From an uncultured Oscillospiraceae bacterium (lineage in GTDB: Bacteria > Bacillota > Clostridia > Oscillospirales > Oscillospiraceae), in NCBI GenBank assembly GCA_904398675.1, contig CAJFPI010000262.1, forward strand, positions 1 to 12,582: a stretch of DNA of 12,582 nt, given 5' to 3'. The position numbers and the translations under genes are program-made. This document shows, in pieces, positions 1 to 6,632 of the stretch; position 1 is the first letter of the stretch; each line of letters opens with the position of its first letter. The notes under the pieces are model-generated. The model did no database searches, was not told the origin of the DNA, and saw only the letters and a list, made by a program, of their open reading frames with translations.

Positions 1-25
1 CGAGAATCTTTTTGAGATTTCGCAT
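1..25 (-). CDS. Start of an unidentified minus-strand gene (cut by window edge)
   Basis: Only the first eight codons are inside the window; they read MRNLKKIL and then leave at base 1. An ATG at 25-23 is preceded by a strong ribosome binding site (AAGGAGGAAAAT on the minus strand, 31-42), which is why I call a real gene rather than a chance ATG. A basic N-terminus followed by hydrophobic residues is how a signal peptide or lipoprotein begins, but eight residues are too few to assign a family. It lies downstream of the operon terminator at 252-289, so it is likely a separate transcription unit with its own promoter in 26-210. Confidence 0.5.
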
Positions 26-210
26 GGTGGATTTTCCTCCTTCTTAAAATTTCGACAAAGTTCGGTAATTCGGCAAAAAGAGCTAGTTTTCGTGGGAAAT
101 ATCTACCGAAAAGTTCACTCTAAGAGTCGTATTATCGCCCCTTAGATTTGGGGGAACAGATAACCGAACAGTCTGCGGTGCAGTACTTAAAAAGGGAGAA
201 AAATCACGCC
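26..210. other. Non-coding leader with repeated TTCGGT/ACCGAA motifs
   Basis: I see no gene here. It is more AT-rich than the operon and lies upstream of the partial gene at 1-25. TTCGGT occurs at 61-66, with its inverse ACCGAA at 105-110 and 163-168; the outer pair extends to GTTCGGTAAT (60-69) facing ATAACCGAAC (160-169), nine of ten bases matching as an inverted repeat. This could be an operator for the left-hand gene. No pair of -35 and -10 boxes on the minus strand was convincing. Confidence 0.3.
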
Positions 211-312
211 GGGTAGACATTGGGGTAGACGGAGGGCGGATTTTGGCGGGTAAAAAAGGCTGGAAGCCCTGCGCCGCAGGGCCTCCAGCTGGGTAGACAT
301 TGGGTAGACGGG
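211..312. repeat. Two-copy direct repeat (GGGTAGAC units) flanking the operon terminator
   Basis: A 22-base segment beginning GGGTAGACATTGG occurs at 211-232 and again at 291-312, differing by one G insertion. Each copy itself contains the octamer GGGTAGAC twice (211-218, 223-230, 291-298, 302-309). The two copies bracket the terminator hairpin at 252-289. The arrangement looks like a small duplicated or inserted intergenic element; nothing in it encodes a protein. Confidence 0.6.
252..289 (-). terminator. Rho-independent terminator closing the operon
   Basis: Read on the minus strand, a 14-bp stem (276-289 paired with 259-272, one mismatch) closes a 3-base loop and is followed at once by C and a run of six T (257-252). 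It lies about 60 bases past the stop of the last ADP-ribosylglycohydrolase-like gene. The plus strand has no T-run after the stem, so it acts on minus-strand transcription only. Confidence 0.85.
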
Positions 313-351
313 AGGAGAGAGCTTAGGATATTTTTCGATGTGAATTCTCCG

Positions 352-1401
352 TCAAAACTCCTGAAGACCTGCAATAGCAGCGGCTGTTCCTTTAAAATCA
401 ATAAAAGAATTTGCCTGCTCCAGAGTGGCGAGATGGTAATCTAAATGCTCTATCTTATTTGCACCACCGAGGGCACCAGCCATTGCTGCTGCCATAATGG
501 CTGTGGTGTCGCAGTCATTGCCGCTGTTAATACACAGATAGATGGTCTTCATAATATCTCCCTGCGCAGCAACAAAGTAACCGAATGCAGCGGCAGCGGA
601 CTCGTTGGCATTCAGACCGGTCCCAACTAGATCCGTCATTTCCGTTATACAGCCGGAAAAATCGTCTTGAAATCGTCGCCCGATAGAGACGGCAAGCTCC
701 ATCCTTCGTACAAGCGAGGCACCTGCTGTTGGACGGGTGATTGGCAACGACCGCTCATAGCCGGTCCAGGCACCCCAAAAGCCGGCTTTCAGGACAGAAT
801 CCACAGTGGCATCCGTGGCAAATGCGGCCGCCACGCCTGCTGCTACTGCAGTTCCTGCCGCTAGGGCAATAGCATTGTTATGGCTGGGATGGCACATGAT
901 AATGGCGTCGTCAACGGCTCTCGCTGCATCCTCAGGATGAAAAAGGCCTGCGATCCATGCCTTCATGCCAGCGCCATTTGTGGCGGAGTGGTTGTCACAG
1001 TAGAGGTAGTCCCGGGAGGTATCCCGGGGCTGCCCCTCCAGCTTTGCCATATTCTTCCGGGTGGTAGGCCCCGCATACTTTTCGTAAAAGATCTTAGTGT
1101 CCGGCCCGTTTTTCCAGTCGATCAGGGCGTCTATGGCCGTCTTCCGGTCAATCCTCCCTCCATTTTTCAGGAAATGCCTTGCGGAGACATAGGCAACGGA
1201 GAAATCGTCCGTTACACCGGCATAGGGCATCCCAGCCGCCACAGAATCAGGACGGGGTGTTTTATAGTCATAGACAAAGTCGCCTCCGCCAAAATCCCGT
1301 CGGATCAGCTCCACCGTCCGGGTCTCCAGGGGGGCGCCCATGGCGTCGCCTATAGCGGCCGCCAGCAGGCAGCCCAACGTTTTATCGTATCTTGCCGCCA
1401 T
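352..1401 (-). CDS. ADP-ribosylglycohydrolase family protein (DraG/ARH fold), distal copy
   Basis: A 349-residue member of the ADP-ribosylglycohydrolase family (COG1397), all-alpha dinuclear-metal hydrolases that cut ribosyl glycosidic bonds, classically N-glycosidic ADP-ribosyl-arginine. The family's metal motifs are all visible: GDAMG (18-22), TDD (64-66), TNGAGM (141-146) and GNDCDTT (294-300), giving likely ligands Thr64, Asp65, Asp66, Asp296, Asp298 and Thr299. The first motif runs on as TDDFS where DraG and human ARH3 have TDDT. The start is set by AAGGAGGGATAGGAG just upstream, inside the end of the previous gene; the gap between the genes is five bases. It is a diverged paralogue of the gene before it. 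The substrate cannot be read from sequence: it could reverse ADP-ribosylation of the nearby NifH-like protein or hydrolyse a small ribosylated metabolite. Confidence 0.9.
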   Translation of the reverse strand: MAARYDKTLGCLLAAAIGDAMGAPLETRTVELIRRDFGGGDFVYDYKTPRPDSVAAGMPYAGVTDDFSVAYVSARHFLKNGGRIDRKTAIDALIDWKNGPDTKIFYEKYAGPTTRKNMAKLEGQPRDTSRDYLYCDNHSATNGAGMKAWIAGLFHPEDAARAVDDAIIMCHPSHNNAIALAAGTAVAAGVAAAFATDATVDSVLKAGFWGAWTGYERSLPITRPTAGASLVRRMELAVSIGRRFQDDFSGCITEMTDLVGTGLNANESAAAAFGYFVAAQGDIMKTIYLCINSGNDCDTTAIMAAAMAGALGGANKIEHLDYHLATLEQANSFIDFKGTAAAIAGLQEF

Positions 1402-1406
1402 CTCTC

Positions 1407-2459
1407 CTATCCCTCCTTCTCAACAAAGGCGGCCAGCTTGGCCGCGATGCCGCGGATGTCAAAGCCATTGGCTCCGTCGATCAGGTCGACCCACTCCTCC
1501 GGGAAGGGTTCGCTGGCGGAGAGGGCCCCCACAATATAGCCTGTCATGCAGGCGATGGTGTCCGTGTCATCGCCGCCATTGACCCCCATTAGGACGGATT
1601 CCTGCAGGTTTCCTCTGCAGGCGGCAATGTTCCCGAATACCGCCGGAATGGCCTCATAGGCGTAGAGCCCGCCGCCGATCACGTCCGAAATCTCACCCAT
1701 AGCCCGCTCAAAGTCGCCTTGGTGCCGCATACCGATCTCAATGGCAAGGCGGCAGCGCTTTTCGACATTCCCTCCCGCCACCGGGCGGGCAAAGGCCTTG
1801 GAGCGCCCGAACCCCTCTCTTGCGCCGTAAAGCCCCGCTTCCAGCACGTCCTGATATCCGGCGCCCGCCTCCATCGCCTTGGCAGTGGCGGCGGCGATAG
1901 CACAGCCCCCGGCCAGGGCGATGGTGTTGTCATGGGTGGGCATGCAGAAGACAAAGGTCTCTTCAATAGCCTGGTCCAGATTTCCGGGATTATAAAGCCC
2001 CATGAGCCCCGCCTTCATGCCGGCGCCGTTGGTGGCACGGGCATTGTTGCAGAGGAGTTGCCCCCGGATCTTGTTGAGGGGATCCCGCTTGTCCCGCGGG
2101 TTGGCAATCCCCTTGAGGACACAGATAGATCCCTCCGTGGTAGGGCCGATGTAGCGGTTATAGTCCCCGTAGTCGTACCACCGGATCAGCGCCTCCTCAC
2201 TCAGCTCCCGGGTAGGGCGGCTGTCTGCCGCCAGAAACGCCTCCAGGGAAAAGTAGGCGATGGAGAAGTCGTCTGTGACGTGTCCCCGGGACGTGTCATG
2301 GGCCAGGTTGTCTGCCGGCGGCTCCAGGATCTCCCGGACAAGGCCGCCAAAGCGTTCTTTGATCTGGGCTGTGCTGCGGGTCTCCGTAACGGCGCCCATG
2401 GCATCGCCGATGGCGGCGGTCATCAGTGCGCTGCGGATCTTTCTCCCTGTTTCCGTCAT
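1407..2459 (-). CDS. ADP-ribosylglycohydrolase family protein (DraG/ARH fold), proximal copy
   Basis: A 350-residue paralogue of the following gene, same family and about full family length. It has GDAMG (18-22), TDD (62-64), TNGAGM (143-148) and GGDDTDT (295-301); predicted metal ligands are Thr62, Asp63, Asp64, Asp298, Asp300 and Thr301, so it should be catalytically competent. As in its partner, TDDFS replaces the usual TDDT. The ATG at 2459 follows AGGAGGGAATGACCA, a good ribosome binding site; a nearby ATG at 2465 is out of frame. It starts 38 bases after the K-like subunit, the only loosened junction in the reductase part of the operon. C-terminal GGDDTDT is closer to canonical DraG than the GNDCDTT of the second copy, so the two may differ in substrate. 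It could be a ribosyl hydrolase of the pathway or a regulatory DraG-like enzyme. Confidence 0.9.
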   Translation of the reverse strand: MTETGRKIRSALMTAAIGDAMGAVTETRSTAQIKERFGGLVREILEPPADNLAHDTSRGHVTDDFSIAYFSLEAFLAADSRPTRELSEEALIRWYDYGDYNRYIGPTTEGSICVLKGIANPRDKRDPLNKIRGQLLCNNARATNGAGMKAGLMGLYNPGNLDQAIEETFVFCMPTHDNTIALAGGCAIAAATAKAMEAGAGYQDVLEAGLYGAREGFGRSKAFARPVAGGNVEKRCRLAIEIGMRHQGDFERAMGEISDVIGGGLYAYEAIPAVFGNIAACRGNLQESVLMGVNGGDDTDTIACMTGYIVGALSASEPFPEEWVDLIDGANGFDIRGIAAKLAAFVEKEG

Positions 2460-2497
2460 TGGTCATTCCCTCCTCTTTTTCATGGCATGCCGGCTGC

Positions 2498-3661
2498 CTA
2501 TTGTCCCAGCTGGTCTTTGAGATAGGCAGTGAACGCCTCTCCCGCCAGTGAGAAACCATCGGGATAGAACATCACCTCACACACGGCCAGATGGGGCAGG
2601 TCCACCAGTTTCGCCCCGCTGTAGCGCATCACATCGTGCAGGAAACGGTCAGCCAGGATCACGTCGTATCGTCCCGTATTTGCCTTCTCCTCCAGCTCCA
2701 ATTCCTCGCAGAGCCGCTGGTCCCCGGGCTGGGCCAGCTCCTCCCGAAACTGGAAGAACGTGGCCACCTCCACCTGGCCAAAGCCAAACTCCTCCTGCAG
2801 GCAGGCCCGGACAGCATTGGCTGTCACCTGCTCGTGGATCACCAGCGCCCGCGGACCGGGCCCGGTTTCGGCCATCTGAGTGGTCCGGCTGCCGGAGAGC
2901 CTTTGACGAATGCACTCCCCCAGCCGGCGCTCCCCACTGATCCCCGCCGGGAAATCAGCGATCCAGGGGACGCCGAAGGTCTTCTCGCACCACCTGGCCG
3001 CCGGAACAGCGGCGGCACTCACCACAAGGTTCAGCTCCGCCGCCGCGGCTGTCCCCAGGCTCCGCTCGCCGCCGCCCATTCCAATCACCGCGCAGTGTTT
3101 TCCACTGGACCGCTCCACGGATGCACGCAGCGCCTCCCCGTTGTCCGCGCCGCCCAGATCCAGCGGGGTCGCTCCCAGCACAGCAACGCCGCCGGGCGCA
3201 CAGGCAACCGCGTCCTCCGCGGCAAAGCGCTCCACAGCAGCCAGAAGGGCCTTCTCCACGCCCCAGTCGTACATCCGGATGCCGTTGCTGTCAAAATACA
3301 GCACCGGTTTTCCCGTCCGTTTCTCCAGAATACGAGCCAGGGCGCGGAGATCCGTACCGATCACAATGGGGGCGGGGGTGTTCACCAGCACAATCATGCG
3401 GGGATCCAGATCTGCCGCAGCCCGGGTGACCTTCTCCAAAAGAGCTTCATCATCCCCCATCACCACCTCCATCTCCCGGAGGTTGGTAGTGAAGACCATG
3501 TTGCCGGGGCGCTCTCCCCGGGGCTCGTCATGGCAGATGTAGTTTCCGATGCAGCCGGTACCGTCGTGGATCACGATCATAGCCCCCAGCTCCAGGAAAA
3601 CGGCCCCAATGCCGGAGTAGTCCGGAGCGAAGGGAGGAAGGGATAAAAACAAGCCTCTCAT
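2498..3661 (-). CDS. Nitrogenase component-1-like protein, K-type subunit
   Basis: A 387-residue member of the nitrogenase component 1 (oxidoreductase/nitrogenase) superfamily, expected to pair with the D-like protein encoded just upstream and receive electrons from the H-like ATPase. The alignment anchor is GTGC (34-37), which matches the GxxGC around NifK Cys95; VIGTDL-like IVIGTDL (99-105) matches the segment after NifK Cys153, but that cysteine is replaced by proline 96. NifK Cys70 has no counterpart either. A second cysteine, Cys43, follows closely in NYICHDE. It is much shorter than NifK (about 520 residues). I start it at ATG 3661 rather than the in-frame ATG at 3718, because 3661 forms an ATGA overlap with the stop of the D-like gene and begins at the conserved fold. 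It is not NifK: likely one cluster-ligand cysteine remains. Confidence 0.85.
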   Translation of the reverse strand: MRGLFLSLPPFAPDYSGIGAVFLELGAMIVIHDGTGCIGNYICHDEPRGERPGNMVFTTNLREMEVVMGDDEALLEKVTRAAADLDPRMIVLVNTPAPIVIGTDLRALARILEKRTGKPVLYFDSNGIRMYDWGVEKALLAAVERFAAEDAVACAPGGVAVLGATPLDLGGADNGEALRASVERSSGKHCAVIGMGGGERSLGTAAAAELNLVVSAAAVPAARWCEKTFGVPWIADFPAGISGERRLGECIRQRLSGSRTTQMAETGPGPRALVIHEQVTANAVRACLQEEFGFGQVEVATFFQFREELAQPGDQRLCEELELEEKANTGRYDVILADRFLHDVMRYSGAKLVDLPHLAVCEVMFYPDGFSLAGEAFTAYLKDQLGQ

Positions 3662-4935
3662 ACCCGCATCTCCTCTCCCGCAAGGCCGTCTGCCAGATAG
3701 GCGATGGCCTGATAACACACATGGAGCCGGTCTCCATCCTGGAGGATTGCCCTGGCCTCGGGATAAAAATAAGCCGCGTCGCTGCCGATCACCAGGTCCG
3801 CCGGCTCGTGCTCCTCCCGGAGATGGTTCAGCGTGGGGTGGTCGCCGGAGTAGACCCGCATCCCGGGCGCGCGCTCCGCCAGCCAGGCGATAACGGCCTT
3901 ATCCTTCGGCGTGATCTTGTTTTTGACCACCGTTGTAACCGTAAAGCCATACTCCAGCAGGGCCTTTGCTGTTTCAAAGGGGCTGCCGAAGTAGTTTTTT
4001 CCCACCACAATCCGTTTCCCCCGGCAGATCTCCGCAGCTGCCGAGAGGCGCCGCCTGGCTTTTGCCAGCTCTTCCCCATCATCCAGCACCGCGCCCAGGG
4101 CCTGTCCCAGCTTTTCATAAAATCCATGCACAAGCTCTGGATCGTGGGTAGGCGGAACCAGAAGATAGGGCGTGCCGTGGGCCGCCTTCAGCTGCTCGGC
4201 CGCCATCTTCACCGGCCCGCCCATGGCGAGATTCAGCCGGGAGCGGCCCATCTCGTCCGCCTCCATCAGGCAGCGGCACCGGCACATCTGGCGCACCGGG
4301 CCAAAGCCCGCCGCCGCCAGCAGCCGGGGAAGATCGGCGTTTTCATCCAGCGGCGCCGCAGGGCCCAGGAGGTTGACCCCCTGATCCCTTTCCGGCTGTT
4401 TCTCCACAAAGCTGTAGAGACTGCAGTGGATGCGGCTGTCCGGGGATTTTTTGCTGTCGAACATGATGGGGTCCATGTAGCTGGGGTGGAACCGCACATC
4501 CGGAAAGCGGCGGCTGAGATCCCGGCACACCCGCTCGTAGTCCGAGGCCAGAATGGTATCCACACAGGACGAGCCGATAAAAATCGCCTTGGGGCGTTCC
4601 TTGGCCCGTTTCAAGATCTCCTCCACCGCCTCTGGAATCCGGGCGAGGTGTGTCCCCGTCACCAGCTCCTCCTCCGTGACCCGCAGCAAAAACAGCCGGT
4701 CTGCCTTGCCAATGGCAAAGGCCCGCATTTTCACATGGCGGGCACAGCCCGCCGGCGCGATAAAGAGCACCGCCGACTCCGGCAGCAGCAGCGAGAAGGA
4801 GGAGAGGCCCAGCCCATCCACCCCCGGCGCCACATATTTCAGATGCCGCCCGGGGATGATGCGGGTATAGCGCCCCGCCTGCAGCGGGATCTGGGACAGC
4901 TCCTGCATAGTAAGGTATCTGGGGGGATTTCTCAT
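3658..4935 (-). CDS. Nitrogenase component-1-like protein, D-type subunit
   Basis: A 425-residue NifD-superfamily protein, the probable catalytic partner of the K-like subunit. Cys64 in PAGCARH corresponds to NifD Cys88 and Cys124 in SSCVDTILASDY to NifD Cys154; NifD Cys62 has no cysteine counterpart. The segment LNLAMGG (234-240) aligns with NifD NLVHCYRS, so the cofactor-binding Cys275 is glycine here. About 17 residues earlier is an unusual CxCxC (Cys218, 220, 222). The late SDAAYF (385-390) sits in a typical C-terminal component-1 segment. These features rule out a FeMo-type dinitrogenase and resemble the [4Fe-4S]-only nitrogenase-like reductases (BchNB, CfbD type). An in-frame ATG at 5016 is ignored: ATG 4935 overlaps the kinase stop as ATGA. 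Reaction and substrate are unknown. Confidence 0.87.
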   Translation of the reverse strand: MRNPPRYLTMQELSQIPLQAGRYTRIIPGRHLKYVAPGVDGLGLSSFSLLLPESAVLFIAPAGCARHVKMRAFAIGKADRLFLLRVTEEELVTGTHLARIPEAVEEILKRAKERPKAIFIGSSCVDTILASDYERVCRDLSRRFPDVRFHPSYMDPIMFDSKKSPDSRIHCSLYSFVEKQPERDQGVNLLGPAAPLDENADLPRLLAAAGFGPVRQMCRCRCLMEADEMGRSRLNLAMGGPVKMAAEQLKAAHGTPYLLVPPTHDPELVHGFYEKLGQALGAVLDDGEELAKARRRLSAAAEICRGKRIVVGKNYFGSPFETAKALLEYGFTVTTVVKNKITPKDKAVIAWLAERAPGMRVYSGDHPTLNHLREEHEPADLVIGSDAAYFYPEARAILQDGDRLHVCYQAIAYLADGLAGEEMRV

Positions 4936-5879
4936 GCATTTTCCTCCTTGCTGCCGCGCAGAAATGTTTCCACCTGTGCCCGGCTGGCCTTGAGCCGGGG
5001 GCCAGGAATGGTGCACTGGATCGCCCCGCAGGCCGAGGCGAACCGCAGCGCCTCCCGCTTGGGAAGGCCCCGGAAAAAATAGGCGTCCACAAGGCCGCCG
5101 CAGAAGGCGTCCCCGGCACCGGTGCTGTCAATCGACTTCACCGGGAAAATGGGGTGGTGGAGCAGCGCCTCGCCGTCAAACCAGTAGGCCCCCCGCCGTC
5201 CCGCCGTCATGATCGCCCCATGGGCGGGGTGGTAGCGGTCATAAAAGGCCCGCAATGCCTGCTCCGGCTCCTCTATCCCCACCAACTGGGCATAGGTGTC
5301 CGGACCGCCGGCAACCAGATCGGCACTGTTCAAAAGCTCCTCGCCTTGGCGCTGATATGCACCGCCCAGGGGGCGGTCCACGCACTCCCTCTGATAAAAC
5401 ACAGGCACACCTTTCTGCTTGGCAAGGCGCACCAGATCCACCGCAAGGGACCGGGGCGAGCCGTCGGTGAAAAACAAGAACGCCTCGTCCAGAAGGTCCT
5501 CCGGCAGCTCATCCATGGTCAGAGACGCGCCGCAGGCGCCCGGCGCCACAATGATGCTCCGTTCCCCCTTGGGGCCCACCGCAATATAGGTGTGGAGGGT
5601 AACGCCCCCCTCCTGCTCGATCAAATAGCGGTCGCTGACACCGTCGGCAACCAGCTCCCGGCGGAAACGAACGCCGAAGGCGTCATCCCCCACCTTGGCC
5701 ACCAGAGCGGAGGGGACCCCCATCGCCGCTGCCGCGGCCATCAGGTTGGCGCCGCTGCCGCCGGAGGTGACCACCTCCCTGTCAGCGCCGATCAGCCCAT
5801 CGATTTCAACCGGGACAGAGCAATATAAAATGGTATCCACCGCCGCTGAGCCCTGCCCAACAAACCATTTCTTCTTCAT
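4932..5879 (-). CDS. PfkB-family kinase (ribokinase / pseudouridine-kinase type)
   Basis: A 315-residue cytosolic kinase of the PfkB (ribokinase) superfamily, which transfers the ATP gamma-phosphate to a hydroxymethyl group of a sugar or nucleoside. The N-terminal family pattern GGSGANLMAAAAAMG spans 40-54 and the C-terminal signature DSTGAGDAFCGG spans 251-262, with Asp257 the predicted catalytic base and the GAGD anion hole intact. Length is normal. The specific sugar cannot be told from sequence; because a PsuG homologue lies two genes upstream, a nucleoside 5'-kinase in the manner of PsuK is the best guess, and ribokinase is the alternative. Its ATG overlaps the stop of the NifH-like gene by four bases (ATGA), and its own stop overlaps the D-like start the same way. 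A kinase lodged between H and D cistrons is unusual and implies shared stoichiometry with the reductase. Confidence 0.9.
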   Translation of the reverse strand: MKKKWFVGQGSAAVDTILYCSVPVEIDGLIGADREVVTSGGSGANLMAAAAAMGVPSALVAKVGDDAFGVRFRRELVADGVSDRYLIEQEGGVTLHTYIAVGPKGERSIIVAPGACGASLTMDELPEDLLDEAFLFFTDGSPRSLAVDLVRLAKQKGVPVFYQRECVDRPLGGAYQRQGEELLNSADLVAGGPDTYAQLVGIEEPEQALRAFYDRYHPAHGAIMTAGRRGAYWFDGEALLHHPIFPVKSIDSTGAGDAFCGGLVDAYFFRGLPKREALRFASACGAIQCTIPGPRLKASRAQVETFLRGSKEENA

Positions 5880-6628
5880 GCCCGGTCCTCCACACAGCGC
5901 CGGGCCACCTCCCGCAGGCGGCGGGCCGCCTCGCTGTCCGGCGCGCCCTCGATAATGGTCTTGCAGGCGTCCTCACACTGTTGAAAGAGGTCGTCTCTGG
6001 GGATATCGCCGAGAAGGGGGATCTGCCATTTCTCCGTAAACTCCCGCACCAGCTCCTCCTCCCGGCGGACGTTGCGCCGGTTGAGGATCACGCCCTTCGT
6101 GCGGGCGTACTCCCGGTCTGCAAACTGCTCCACCGCCGAACAGATGTTATTGGCGGCAAAGAGGGCCATCTTCTCCCCAGAGGTGACGATCACCACGTCC
6201 TGGGCATACCCCTCCCGGATGGGGGCCGCAAAGCCGCCGCAGACCACATCCCCCAGCACGTCGAAAAACACCACGTCCGGGTTGTAATATCCGAAGGCGT
6301 CCAGATCCTCCAAAAGGTCAAAGGTGGTGAGGATGCCTCGTCCGGCGCAGCCAAGGCCCGGAGTGGGGCCGCCGGCCTCCACACAGAGCACCCCCCTGTA
6401 CCCCTCCTGCACCACGTCACCAAGCCCGATATCCGGCTTGCCGGAGCGGAGCAGATCCATCACCGGGGTGATGGGTTTCCCGCCCAGGAGATTCATGCAG
6501 GAGTCCGCTTTGGGATCGCAGCCGATCTGCATGACGCGCAGCCCCATCTCCGCCGCCGCGGCGGACAGGGCCCCTGTGATGGTGGACTTGCCAATGCCGC
6601 CCTTGCCGTATACCGCAATTTTCTTCAT
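5876..6628 (-). CDS. NifH/BchL-like [4Fe-4S] ATPase (reductase component)
   Basis: A 250-residue nitrogenase-iron-protein homologue, slightly shorter than NifH. It should be a homodimer with one bridging [4Fe-4S] cluster that passes single electrons to the D/K-like complex during ATP hydrolysis. The deviant Walker A GKGGIGKST spans 8-16, GCDPKADS spans 36-43, and the two cluster cysteines are Cys94 in GLGCAGRG and Cys130 in LGDVVCGGF. Arg97 occupies the position of the arginine ADP-ribosylated by DraT in classical NifH. The start has a GAGTGAGGA ribosome binding site and follows the PsuG-like stop by four bases; its stop overlaps the kinase start. Family is certain; membership of true NifH, BchL/ChlL or CfbC groups needs a tree. 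Partner genes argue against nitrogen fixation and chlorophyll synthesis. Confidence 0.95.
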   Translation of the reverse strand: MKKIAVYGKGGIGKSTITGALSAAAAEMGLRVMQIGCDPKADSCMNLLGGKPITPVMDLLRSGKPDIGLGDVVQEGYRGVLCVEAGGPTPGLGCAGRGILTTFDLLEDLDAFGYYNPDVVFFDVLGDVVCGGFAAPIREGYAQDVVIVTSGEKMALFAANNICSAVEQFADREYARTKGVILNRRNVRREEELVREFTEKWQIPLLGDIPRDDLFQQCEDACKTIIEGAPDSEAARRLREVARRCVEDRA

Positions 6629-6632
6629 TTCC

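Noticed and set aside
211..312. A CRISPR array
   Set aside because: Only two copies of the unit with 58 bases between them, and that spacer is a terminator hairpin; the octamers are too short and irregular for CRISPR repeats.
204..401. A 65-codon minus-strand reading frame at the left end
   Set aside because: It crosses the terminator and repeats, overlaps the end of the glycohydrolase-like gene in another frame and has no ribosome binding site.
2591..5082. Long plus-strand open frames (for example 2591-3646 and 3721-5082)
   Set aside because: These are antisense shadows of GC-rich minus-strand genes: they are rich in His, Arg, Gln and Pro, match no family I recognise and lack ribosome binding sites.
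2498..6628. A genuine nitrogenase nifHDK operon
   Set aside because: The D-like protein lacks the cofactor cysteine, P-cluster cysteines are incomplete, both large subunits are much shorter than NifD/NifK, and no assembly gene is present.
2498..6628. Chlorophyll (BchLNB) or F430 (CfbCD) biosynthesis genes
   Set aside because: No other tetrapyrrole gene is nearby, there are two distinct component-1 subunits (CfbD is a homodimer), and the partners are nucleoside-type genes.
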